From an uncultured Alphaproteobacteria bacterium (GTDB lineage: Bacteria; Pseudomonadota; Alphaproteobacteria; Geminicoccales; Geminicoccaceae), in NCBI GenBank assembly GCA_937995535.1, contig CALKJU010000039.1:48176-112175 (forward strand): a stretch of 64,000 bases of DNA, given 5' to 3'. The translations under genes and the position numbers were made by a program. Within the stretch, counting starts at the first letter, position 1. The number at the start of each line of letters is the position of its first letter. This document shows, piece after piece, positions 32,944 through 43,492 of the stretch. The notes under the pieces were generated by a model. It made no database searches, was not told the origin of the DNA, and saw nothing but the letters and a program-made list of their open reading frames with translations.

Positions 32944-33738
32944 TCAGCGCCGCCCGTCGAGCTCGGCGATCATCGGCGCGATGCCCGCAGTCAACCCGCC
33001 GTCGGCGACGAGGTTGGCGCCGTTGACGAAGCTCGCCTCGTCGGAAGCGAGGAACGCGATGCACGCGGCGATCTCTTCGGGCCGGCCGACGCGCCCGACC
33101 GCGTACCAGCGGGCGAGCTTCTCGAACGTCGCGGGATCGCGACGCAGCCGCTCCTGCCAGCTCGGATGCTCGGTACGGATCGAGCCGGGGCTGACCGCGT
33201 TGCAGCGAACGCCCCGCGGGCCGTACTCGTGCGCGATCGCCTGGGTCAGGCTGAGGAGCCCCGCCTTGGCCGCGCTGTAGGCCGGATTGCCCAGCGCGAG
33301 CAAGGCATTGACCGAGGCGACATTGACGATCACCCCGCCACCGCGCTCGGTCATGCCCGGCAGGACCGCGCGGGCCATCCGCCACGCCGCCTCCAGAGTG
33401 ACGGCGAACTCGGCCGACCAGTCGGCGGGTTCGGTCGCGGCGAGGGTCGCCTTCGTGGCGTGCGCTGCGTTGTTGACCAGGACGTGCACGGGCCCCAGCG
33501 CCCGTTCCGCATCGGCGACGAAGCGGGGTGCGGACTCGAAATCGGCGATATCGCCGACCAAGGCCGCGCCGGTCCGTCCCAGCGCTGCGACCTCCCGGAT
33601 CACGCCGTGGGCCGCCGCGGTGTCTCGGTCGATCACCGCGACGGCAGCGCCCTCCTGTGCCAGCCGCAAGGCGGTCGCCCGGCCGATCCCGCGGCCGCCG
33701 CCCGTGATCAGCACCGTCCGACCGACGAACCGGTTCAT
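32944..33738 (-). CDS. Short-chain dehydrogenase/reductase (SDR)
   Basis: 264 residues from ATG 33738, overlapping the upstream stop as ATGA. Classical SDR: cofactor motif VLITGGGRGIGRATALRLA near residue 8, acidic residue in VAVIDRD suggesting NAD(H), NNAA motif in VLVNNAAHATKA, catalytic Ser in VASVNALL and Tyr/Lys in NPAYSAAKAGLL. Ends with the PEEIAACIAFLASDEASFVNGANLVADGG block. It is coupled to the TIM-barrel-like gene and may be part of the same pathway as the YcaO-TfuA genes; its substrate is unknown. Confidence 0.85.
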   Translation of the reverse strand: MNRFVGRTVLITGGGRGIGRATALRLAQEGAAVAVIDRDTAAAHGVIREVAALGRTGAALVGDIADFESAPRFVADAERALGPVHVLVNNAAHATKATLAATEPADWSAEFAVTLEAAWRMARAVLPGMTERGGGVIVNVASVNALLALGNPAYSAAKAGLLSLTQAIAHEYGPRGVRCNAVSPGSIRTEHPSWQERLRRDPATFEKLARWYAVGRVGRPEEIAACIAFLASDEASFVNGANLVADGGLTAGIAPMIAELDGRR

Positions 33739-34934
33739 GGCGCCATCCACGCCGCGAAGGCGGCACGGACGTGCTCCAGGGCCGGTAGCCGCCAGTGGCC
33801 GTAATTGTAGAAGGCCAGACCTTCGGCGCCGGCGGCACGCAGGATCGGCACGGCGGCGGCGGTGTCTCGGCCGGAGCCGAGGTCGGGGTACGCCGGGCGC
33901 AGGATCACGTTGAGGCGAGCAGCAGCGCCGATGTGCAGGCGAACCTGCGCCAAGTCGGCCTCGAGCATCGCCAAGGTGGGCTCATAGCCGCAGACCTCCA
34001 GGCAATCGCAGGCGCGCGACAGCCGAGCGAGGTCGCTGCCCTCGGTCCAGCCCCGCGCCGAGGGTCGTTGCACCGAGGGGATCACCCGGACTTCGGTCCG
34101 ACGCGGGACCGCGGCCCGGATCTCAGCGAGCAACTCGGCGACGGTTTGGCAACGCCAGGAGAGGAAGGCGACCCACTCCGGCACGGCGACCAGCTCAGCC
34201 AGCAGCCAATCCCGGGCGCGATCGGGCTCGAGCTGGACGTCGCGACCGAGCCAGTCCGATAGGGCCGACGCGGCGCGAGCCTTCAGGGGTGCCGCGTCGA
34301 CGCCGGCGGCACGAGCCGCCGCGAGGGTCGCGTCGCTGAAATCGAGCCCGAGCAGCACCGTCAGCCACTCGTTCAACGGCAGGAGCTGGAACTCGTGATG
34401 GTAGCCGTGCTCCCAGGGCAGCCAGCCGGGCGTTTCGAGTGCCAGCGCGTCGAGCTCGTAGAGCTCAGCGACATCCCGGCACAGCGCCACCACGTAGGCC
34501 CGCACCTCGGGGTGCGCGGGGTTGAGGCTGTAGATCAGCGGGTCGCCGAAGCAGGTACGAGCGACCATCTCAGGGTGCATCAGGCCCAGCCGGCTGTTGT
34601 GGCAGCAGACGGTCCAGCCGACCCGCCCGAGATCGGGTGCGCGGCGGGCCAGCTCGGCCAGCACGTCGATTTCCTCGACCAGGGCCGCGCGCTGCGGCTT
34701 GATCAGGCCATATCGCTCAGGACGATGGCGGAAGTAGATCGTGCCATCCTCCGGGAAGAGGACCTTGCCGCTGCGGCCGTGCGGGCGGATGAACTTCCCA
34801 GCGTGATAGGCGGTGGCGAGCGCGACCGTGTCGGCGCCGATGTCTCTGAGTCGCCCTGCGACCTGCTCGACACCTTCGTCGGCGAGGTCCCAGGCGTAGA
34901 CGTAGACGGCCCGCGACTTTCCGGACGTCGACAT
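33735..34934 (-). CDS. Predicted TIM-barrel (glycosyl-hydrolase-like) protein of unknown function
   Basis: 399 residues from ATG 34934, chosen for the GGGGAGGG just upstream. No signal peptide. The layout of repeated beta/alpha units (AVYVYAWDLADEGVEQVAGRL; GRVGWTVCCHNSRLG; LYELDALALETPGWLPWEHGY; DCLEVCGYEP; AEGLAFYNYGHWRLPAL) suggests a glycosidase-like barrel with candidate acidic residues in ALETPGW and DCLEVCGYE. No family could be named. It begins the minus-strand operon that runs into the SDR by ATGA overlap. Confidence 0.6.
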   Translation of the reverse strand: MSTSGKSRAVYVYAWDLADEGVEQVAGRLRDIGADTVALATAYHAGKFIRPHGRSGKVLFPEDGTIYFRHRPERYGLIKPQRAALVEEIDVLAELARRAPDLGRVGWTVCCHNSRLGLMHPEMVARTCFGDPLIYSLNPAHPEVRAYVVALCRDVAELYELDALALETPGWLPWEHGYHHEFQLLPLNEWLTVLLGLDFSDATLAAARAAGVDAAPLKARAASALSDWLGRDVQLEPDRARDWLLAELVAVPEWVAFLSWRCQTVAELLAEIRAAVPRRTEVRVIPSVQRPSARGWTEGSDLARLSRACDCLEVCGYEPTLAMLEADLAQVRLHIGAAARLNVILRPAYPDLGSGRDTAAAVPILRAAGAEGLAFYNYGHWRLPALEHVRAAFAAWMAP

Positions 34935-35051
34935 CGATCTGCCCTCCCCTCTCGGCTCCGCTGCGGGCCGGACGCCCTGACTTAGGAGGCCCACCGCCGC
35001 CCCGGCAAGCCGCCGCCGACGCGGGCGGGTCGGGCCGGTGCCGCACCGGCC

Positions 35052-36431
35052 TCACAGCAGATAGAACGTGGCCAGGGTCAGAAAGGTGAAGAAGCCGATG
35101 GCGTCGATCGTCGGCGTGACGAAGACGCTCGACGCGATCGCAGGATCGAAGCCGAGGCGATCGAGGATCAGCGGCACGGTGATGCCGATCAGCGCCGCGA
35201 CGCAGATGGTGACGACGATCGAGCCAGCGAACACCAGAGCGAGGCCGACCGAGCCGAACCAGAGCAGCGTCAGGGTCCCGGCGACCGCCATGATCACCGC
35301 ACTGTTGAGCAGCCCGACGGTCAACTCCTTGAGCATCACCCGTAGCGCGTTGCTCCGCGTCAGTTCCTTCACGGCCAACGCCCGGACGACCACGGCCAAG
35401 GTCTGCACGCCGGCGTTCCCACCGAGCGCTGCGCTGATCGGCATGAGCACGGCCAGCGCGACGAGTTGCTCGATCGACTCCTCGAAGTGGTGGATGACCG
35501 TCGCCCCGACGGCTGCGGAGATCAGGCTGAGCAGCAGCCAGGGCACCCGCTTGCGACTCGTCTCCATCGGGCTGGCGAAGACGTCCGTCTCCTGCACGCC
35601 GCCCAGCTTGAGGATGTCGTCCTCGGCCTCCTCCTGGATGACGTCGACCACGTCGTCGACCGTGATCACGCCGAGCAGCCGACCCGCGTCGTCGACCACC
35701 GGCGCCGAGACGAGCCCGTACTGCCGGAACAGGAACGCCACCTGCTCCTGGTCCATGTCGACCGGGACGAGGCGCAGCTCCTTGATCTTCAGCTCGCCGA
35801 GCGGCACCCCCCGGCGACTGCGCAGCACGTTGCTCAGGGGCACCGCACCGACGGGACGAAAGCGCGCATCGACAATGATGATGTCGTAGAAGTCGTCGGG
35901 CAGATCGGGTGTGGCGCGGAGATAGTCGATGACCTGACCGACGTTCCAGTACTCCGGAACCGCGACGATGTCGCGCTGCATCAGGCGCCCGGCACTGTAT
36001 TCCGGAAACGCCAAGCCCTGCTCGATGACGACGCGCTCGGGCATCGGCAGCGCGGCAAGGATCGCGGACTGCTCCTCGGGGTCGAGGTCGCCCAGCACCT
36101 CGACCGCGTCGTCGGTGTCGAGTTGGGCCACCGCGGCGCCGGTCTCGCGCGGCCCCAGGATTTCGATGACGGACTCCCGAACCTCCTCCGCGAGGTAGGT
36201 CAGCGTGTCGGGATGGAGATCGGACCCCAGCGCTTTCAGGAGCGCTGCCCGATCCGGCGGGTCGAGGAGCTGGATCAGGTCCGCCTGATCGCTCGGATGG
36301 AGCGGGGCGGCCAGCGCCGACGCCAGCACGTCGTCGTGACGGTCGAGCGCCTCGCGGACCTCGCGGACGAGCGTGTCGTCGAGCCCGACGGTCGGATGCG
36401 CGGTGTCGACCACCGCCTCCCTTGCGGGCAT
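35052..36431 (-). CDS. mgtE: Magnesium transporter MgtE
   Basis: 459 residues from ATG 36431, two bp after maeB. Cytoplasmic N-domain with helical repeats (residues 30-130, including LDTDDAVEVLGDLDPEEQ), a pair of CBS domains (GRLMQRDIVAVPEYWNVGQVI; LFRQYGLVSAPVVDDAGRLLGVITVDDVVDVI), and five C-terminal transmembrane helices with GGNAGVQTLAVVVRALA and the terminal PTIDAIGFFTFLTLATFYLL. Mg2+-gated channel-type importer. Length and domains are normal. Confidence 0.95.
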   Translation of the reverse strand: MPAREAVVDTAHPTVGLDDTLVREVREALDRHDDVLASALAAPLHPSDQADLIQLLDPPDRAALLKALGSDLHPDTLTYLAEEVRESVIEILGPRETGAAVAQLDTDDAVEVLGDLDPEEQSAILAALPMPERVVIEQGLAFPEYSAGRLMQRDIVAVPEYWNVGQVIDYLRATPDLPDDFYDIIIVDARFRPVGAVPLSNVLRSRRGVPLGELKIKELRLVPVDMDQEQVAFLFRQYGLVSAPVVDDAGRLLGVITVDDVVDVIQEEAEDDILKLGGVQETDVFASPMETSRKRVPWLLLSLISAAVGATVIHHFEESIEQLVALAVLMPISAALGGNAGVQTLAVVVRALAVKELTRSNALRVMLKELTVGLLNSAVIMAVAGTLTLLWFGSVGLALVFAGSIVVTICVAALIGITVPLILDRLGFDPAIASSVFVTPTIDAIGFFTFLTLATFYLL

Positions 36432-36433
36432 GT

Positions 36434-38719
<2,286 letters not shown>

Positions 38720-38823
38720 TCCTCCCCTCCCAGATGAGCCACGCCCGGCAAGAGCGAAGCCGGCGCGGTGGTAGGCCAAGCCCTCCCGGGCGGCAAGCCG
38801 ACGATGGTACGGCTATGAGGAGA

Positions 38824-38910
38824 TGGTGCGGTCGAGAAGACTCGAACTTCCACGGCCTTTCGGCCACAGCGCCCTCAACGCTGCGCGTCTACCAATTCCG
38901 CCACGACCGC
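38824..38910 (-). tRNA. tRNA-Leu (anticodon GAG)
   Basis: Class II tRNA on the minus strand: acceptor GCGGTCG/CGACCGC, D region GCGGAATTGGTAGACGC, anticodon stem CAGCG/CGCTG with loop TTGAGGG (anticodon GAG, reading CUC/CUU), a long variable arm with GGCC/GGCC stem, T stem GGAAG/CTTCT with TTCGAGT loop, and encoded CCA. Confidence 0.96.
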
Positions 38911-38914
38911 ACGC

Positions 38915-38933
38915 GGGGCAAGGCCCTTGCCCC
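38915..38933. repeat. Perfect 9-bp inverted repeat 5' of tRNA-Leu
   Basis: GGGGCAAGG-C-CCTTGCCCC lies 4 bp upstream of the tRNA-Leu 5' end and 53 bp before the lipB start on the opposite strand. It could be an operator for one of the divergent units or a leader hairpin removed by RNase P. Function not known. Confidence 0.35.
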
Positions 38934-38986
38934 AGAGATGCGCGGGCGCTTACCAGATCGCCCGTGCACTGACAAGAGATGGGAAC

Positions 38987-39643
38987 GTGGCGGGTCCGAC
39001 GGAATGGCGTGTGTCAACGGATCTCGTGCCCTATCCGGAGGCGCTCGCCGAGATGGACGAGAGGGTGGCGCTGGTCGCTCGTGGCGACGCTCCCGAGCTC
39101 GTCTGGCTGCTGGAGCACCCTCCGCTCTACACGGCCGGCACCAGCGCCGCACCCGACGAGCTCTTGTCGACCGGCGACGTGCCGGTCTACCGGACCGGCC
39201 GCGGCGGCCGGTTCACCTACCATGGACCTGGGCAGCGGGTGGCCTATCTTGTGCTCGACCTCGGCATGCGTCGCCGTGACCTCCGTCTCTTCGTCTGGAC
39301 ATTGGAGGAGTGGGTGATTCGAAGCCTCGCGCGGCTCGACGTGAGTGCTGGTCGCCGTGCGGGGCGGATCGGCGTGTGGGTCGGTCGTGGCCCGGCCGAC
39401 GAGGCGAAGATCGCCGCCATCGGCGTCCGCGTCCGGCGTTGGATCACCAGTCACGGTATCGCCCTGAACGTCACCACCGATCTCGACCGCTTCCACGGCA
39501 TCGTGCCGTGCGGCCTGCGCGATTCGCGCGTGACTTCGCTGCGCGCTTTGGGCAGCAAGGCGTCCATGGAGGACGTCGACACCGCACTCGCGCGCGAATT
39601 CCCGGCCTTGTTCGGGACGATTCCCGTCATGGCCGGCGAATGA
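38987..39643 (+). CDS. lipB: Octanoyl-[acyl carrier protein]:protein N-octanoyltransferase
   Basis: Transfers octanoate from ACP to apo-lipoyl domains, first step of lipoate synthesis. 218 residues from GTG 38987 (VAGPTEWRVSTDLVPYPEAL), the usual family length; an upstream TTG/CTG-type extension to 38927 overlaps the tRNA promoter area and is rejected. RTGRGGRFTYHGPGQRVAYL near residue 68 is the LipB signature; catalytic Lys lies in DEAKIAAIGVRVRRWITSHG near 140 and Cys in HGIVPCGL near 170. Its stop overlaps the next start (ATGA). Confidence 0.94.
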   Translation: MAGPTEWRVSTDLVPYPEALAEMDERVALVARGDAPELVWLLEHPPLYTAGTSAAPDELLSTGDVPVYRTGRGGRFTYHGPGQRVAYLVLDLGMRRRDLRLFVWTLEEWVIRSLARLDVSAGRRAGRIGVWVGRGPADEAKIAAIGVRVRRWITSHGIALNVTTDLDRFHGIVPCGLRDSRVTSLRALGSKASMEDVDTALAREFPALFGTIPVMAGE

Positions 39644-40185
39644 GGGCGTTCCTCGCCGGGCTGGCGGTGATCGGCGCGATGAGCGCCGTGGCGTTGCCAC
39701 GCGCCGCGCATGCCGAATGCAGCGAGGCTGCCGCTCCCGGGGTTTCCTGGCGACGCTGCCGCTTCGATGGCATCGACCTCCGCGGGGTCGACCTGACGGG
39801 CGCGGATCTTCGCGAGTCCTCCCTGACGCGCGCCGACCTGTCCGGCAGCACGCTGAGCCGGGCGGATCTGCAGCGGGCGCGGCTGGTCTCGGCGCGGCTG
39901 CACGATGTCGCGCTCGACGGCGCCAACCTGACCCGCGCGGACCTGACCTCGGCGGACCTCCGCAACGCCAAGCTGAACGGTGCACAGCTCCGGCAGGCGA
40001 GGTTCTTTCGCGCGAACCTGCGCGGGGCGGATCTCACGGGAGCGATCACCGACGGGATCGATCTGCTCCACGCCGATCTGTCGGGTGCCACCTGGACCGA
40101 TGGGCGCACCATCTGCGCCGAGGGTTCGACCGGCCGTTGCCATCCGGCGGCGCCGGCGCCGGCTGTGGCGGCGCCGCAGGGCTGA
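39640..40185 (+). CDS. Secreted pentapeptide-repeat protein
   Basis: 181 residues from ATG 39640. Signal peptide MRAFLAGLAVIGAMSAVALP with cleavage after AHA; mature part starts ECSEAAAPGV. About 20 pentapeptide units A(D/N)LxX from residue 45 to 145 (for example DLTGADLRES, ANLTRADLTSADLRNAKL), predicting a right-handed quadrilateral beta-helix. Two Cys near the N-terminus and two near the C-terminus (TICAEGSTGRC) could cap the helix. Low-complexity Pro/Ala tail. Coupled to lipB but the functional link is unclear. Confidence 0.82.
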   Translation: MRAFLAGLAVIGAMSAVALPRAAHAECSEAAAPGVSWRRCRFDGIDLRGVDLTGADLRESSLTRADLSGSTLSRADLQRARLVSARLHDVALDGANLTRADLTSADLRNAKLNGAQLRQARFFRANLRGADLTGAITDGIDLLHADLSGATWTDGRTICAEGSTGRCHPAAPAPAVAAPQG

Positions 40186-40188
40186 CCC

Positions 40189-43100
40189 TCAGTCCCAGCG
40201 GTTCTCGCGATCGCGCAGCAGGACCAGGAGATCGGCTGCCGGGACCGGGCGGGAGAACAAAAAGCCCTGCATCTCGCGACAGCCGTAGCGCAGCAAGGTT
40301 TGCATCTGAGCGCGGGTCTCGACACCCTCGGCGACGACGTTGAGCCCGAGGCTCGTGCCGAGGGCGATGATCGCCTGCACGATCGCCGCCCCGTTCGGGT
40401 CGCGATCGACGTCGCGCACGAAGGTGCGATCGATCTTCAGCGATCGGATCGGGAAGCTCCGCAAGTAGCTGAGCGAGGAATAGCCGGTCCCGAAATCGTC
40501 GACGGCAAGACTGATGCCCAGAGCCGTCAGCTCGCGAAGGCGGTCGGCGCTCCCAGCCGCATCTCGCATGATCACGCTCTCCGTCAACTCCAGCTCCAGC
40601 GCGCCCGCCGGGAAGCCGGTATCGCCGAGGGCGTGGGCGATCGTTCCAGCGAGGTTCCGGTCCTGGAACTGCCGGCCGGAGAGATTGACGGCGAGGCGCA
40701 GCCCATCGAAGCCCAGCCTGTGCCAAGCGCGCACGTCCGTGCAGGCGCGGCGGAGGACCCATTCCCCGATCGGGACGATCAGTCCGCTCTCCTCGGCCAC
40801 CGGAATGAACTCGGCCGGCGAGACCATGCCGAGATCGGGCTGTGCCCAGCGCAGCAGCGCCTCGACGCCGACCATTCGTCCGAGCGAGAGGTCTACTAAA
40901 GGTTGGTAATGAACGGTGAGCTCCTCCCGTTCCAGCGCCCGGCGAAGCTGGGTCTCGAGCATCAGCTGCCCGAAGGCCCGGGCGTTCATGTCGTTGGTAT
41001 AGAACTTGAAGTGGTTGCGTCCCTGCTCCTTGGCCTGCGACAGCGCCGCATCTGCATTCTTGATCAGCGTGTCTGGGTCGTCGCCGTCGTCGGGAAACAC
41101 CGCGATGCCGATACTGGCGCCACCCGTCACCTCGTGTCCGTTAAGGGAAAAGGCCGGCTGAAGGACGTCCAGGATCTTCTGCGCGACACGCGCGGTGGCC
41201 TCGGCGTTCGTGGTCGTCGAGAGCAGGACCATGAACTCATCGCCGCCGAGCCGCGCCACGGTGTCGCTCCGGCGCAACGTCCCGCTCAGCCGCTCGGCGA
41301 CGAGACGCAGCATCTGGTCGCCCTTTTCGAGCCCAAGAGAGTCGTTGACCAACTTGAATCGATCGAGATCGACCAGCATCACCGCCAACATCTGGCGGTT
41401 GCGGCGCCCGCGCTCGATCGCCTGGTGCACGCGATCCTGGAACAACAGGCGATTCGGCAGGCCGGTGAGCGGATCGAGATAGGCCAGGGAACGCACCGTC
41501 TCTTCGGTCTGCCTTCGGAGGCTCGCATCGCGGACGATGATCAACACCGACGGGGCCTCGGCATCGAGCGGAACGGCGACGACCTCCACCGGCGTCACCT
41601 CACCGGTCCGCCGACGCGCGAACAGTTCGCGCGGGAAGCCGTGGCCCGCCGCGCAGCGCCGCAGCAGAGCCGGCAGATTGAGGCCGATCGTTGGCCCGGC
41701 AGTCAGCAGGAGGTCGAGCGAAGCGTGCAACAGCTCGGGCCTGCGCAGACCGAAGAGATCGCCGGTCGTATCGCTGCAGGCCTCGATGCGGGCCTCCTCG
41801 TCGGCCACCAGCACGGCGCAGGACGACCGGCCCCCGACCCCAGTCACCCACGGATCGCTGGAGCGGTCCGGAGACAAGTCGCGTCCGCCGCGGCTCGTCC
41901 CGAACATCACGACCGCGACAGGTTCCCCATCTCCTTTGCGAACCGCCAGCGGATGCCAGTAGCGGACGATCGGTTGCAGCCCTGGCGCGGCAAACTGCGC
42001 GAGGATCGGCTCGGACGAGTCGCCGCGGACGGCCGCGGCGACGGCTTCCAGCACTCTGCGCCGTTGCGCGTCGTCAGGGAAATAGTCACCCAGCGCACGT
42101 CGCGACAGTGTGTCCGCCGGTGGTGCTGCGTGTGTCGCGGTGAGCCCCAGAACGTGCAGCACCGTTTGCGCACCGTCGACGACGAGGAGCACTTCGGTTT
42201 CGCGATCGATGGCCGCTGGATGCGGCTCCGCGCGAGGGACCTCGGTGCTGGCAGCCGGCAGGACCAGAACGGCGGCCAGGTCGTCGTCGAGCGCCGCCAT
42301 ACGAACCGCGTAAGCCGAGGATACGTCGTCTTGAGGCCATTGCATCTCGAACGCGACTGGCTGACCTGCCGCCAGCGCCAGATCGAGCCAGTCACGCCAG
42401 TCGTCGGCCCGTTCGGCTGTGAGCACCGAGTCGAGACTATGGCCGATGGCGCCGCGGAACCGATCACCCAGCAGTGCGCCGCCGCCCTCGCTCACCCAGT
42501 CGATGTCGCCATCGATGTCGACCAGGACGACGAGCGCGGACAGCGATTGCGCGAGCAGAGCGGCCGCGGCTCTCGCTTGCCGGCGTCGCTGCGCGTCGTC
42601 GTGCTCTCGCTCGGTGCTACCGACCGCGCCGACGACCGCCGTCACCAGGTCGTCGCCACCTTCGAACATGGGCCGAGCGGTGTCGTGTACCCAGCGCAAC
42701 CGTCCCGCGGCCGTTCGAACCCGGTACTCGGCAGTCGATTTGCGGCCGGCGAGAAGGGCTTGGACATGGCGTAGAAACCGCGGCCGATCGGTCTCTGCGA
42801 CGACCCACGCGAGGCCACCGCGCGCGACCGCGTCGGGGGCGGAGATGCCGACGAGCCGTTCGACCGAGCCGTCGATCCATTCGAGGCGCAAGCCGCCGTC
42901 GATCCCGCGCCGAAGCAGATAAAGGCAGGCGTCCACCAGGCCGGCCAGGAAGGCGGCCTGCTGACCGAGTTCGCTGGGCGATGGGGCAGCTTGGTCCTGC
43001 CGAGGGCGGCGAATGCGGAGAAGGTAATGTCCGGCGTCACCGGGGACGGCGCGGCCCTCGGTAAGGGCGACCACGGCCTCGCCAACGCGGGTCGTATAGG

Positions 43101-43362
43101 CAACGTGGCCGCGAAAGGGACGCATCTCGCGAACTGCGGCCGGCAGATCGAGGCTGGCCGCCGCGCCGTGCGACGCATCGAGCAGGAAGCGCAGGCGGCG
43201 ACCGCCAATCTCGGCCAGCTCAAATCCCGTCAAGGTTTCGAAGCTGCTGTTACACCAGACGATTTCCGGCGACGGGCGGCTGCGACCCTGGCGCGACACC
43301 ACGACTAGGCCATCCTCGTCCAGGTTGAGCAGAGCCGCGAGATCGGGTACATCAGGCATCAT
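40189..43362 (-). CDS. PAS-sensor diguanylate cyclase/phosphodiesterase (GGDEF-EAL)
   Basis: 1057 residues. Several N-terminal PAS-like domains (for example VVVSRQGRSRPSPEIVWCNSSFETLTGFEL at 20-50 and VLVADEEARIEACSDTTGDLFGL near 510), then GGDEF (LDPLTGLPNRLLFQDRV; RLGGDEFMVLLS, intact GGDEF) and EAL (VGVEALLRWAQPDLG; DDFGTGYSSLSYLR, catalytic residues present). No transmembrane segment, so a cytoplasmic sensor of c-di-GMP turnover. Both domains look active. Two Met codons start it; the second is equally possible. Confidence 0.92.
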   Translation of the reverse strand: MMPDVPDLAALLNLDEDGLVVVSRQGRSRPSPEIVWCNSSFETLTGFELAEIGGRRLRFLLDASHGAAASLDLPAAVREMRPFRGHVAYTTRVGEAVVALTEGRAVPGDAGHYLLRIRRPRQDQAAPSPSELGQQAAFLAGLVDACLYLLRRGIDGGLRLEWIDGSVERLVGISAPDAVARGGLAWVVAETDRPRFLRHVQALLAGRKSTAEYRVRTAAGRLRWVHDTARPMFEGGDDLVTAVVGAVGSTEREHDDAQRRRQARAAAALLAQSLSALVVLVDIDGDIDWVSEGGGALLGDRFRGAIGHSLDSVLTAERADDWRDWLDLALAAGQPVAFEMQWPQDDVSSAYAVRMAALDDDLAAVLVLPAASTEVPRAEPHPAAIDRETEVLLVVDGAQTVLHVLGLTATHAAPPADTLSRRALGDYFPDDAQRRRVLEAVAAAVRGDSSEPILAQFAAPGLQPIVRYWHPLAVRKGDGEPVAVVMFGTSRGGRDLSPDRSSDPWVTGVGGRSSCAVLVADEEARIEACSDTTGDLFGLRRPELLHASLDLLLTAGPTIGLNLPALLRRCAAGHGFPRELFARRRTGEVTPVEVVAVPLDAEAPSVLIIVRDASLRRQTEETVRSLAYLDPLTGLPNRLLFQDRVHQAIERGRRNRQMLAVMLVDLDRFKLVNDSLGLEKGDQMLRLVAERLSGTLRRSDTVARLGGDEFMVLLSTTTNAEATARVAQKILDVLQPAFSLNGHEVTGGASIGIAVFPDDGDDPDTLIKNADAALSQAKEQGRNHFKFYTNDMNARAFGQLMLETQLRRALEREELTVHYQPLVDLSLGRMVGVEALLRWAQPDLGMVSPAEFIPVAEESGLIVPIGEWVLRRACTDVRAWHRLGFDGLRLAVNLSGRQFQDRNLAGTIAHALGDTGFPAGALELELTESVIMRDAAGSADRLRELTALGISLAVDDFGTGYSSLSYLRSFPIRSLKIDRTFVRDVDRDPNGAAIVQAIIALGTSLGLNVVAEGVETRAQMQTLLRYGCREMQGFLFSRPVPAADLLVLLRDRENRWD

Positions 43363-43492
43363 GCGCGCCGACGGCGGAAACCTCGCGAGGGAATCGGCAC
43401 CAGCAGCCCTGCCCGATAACGCGGACGGCGGACGTGGAAGTCTGCACCTGTGCCCGGTGGAGGGCCTAGCGTCGACACACGCCGTCAGTCAC

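Noticed and set aside
40903..42774. 623-residue plus-strand frame
   Set aside because: Antisense shadow of the GGDEF-EAL gene.
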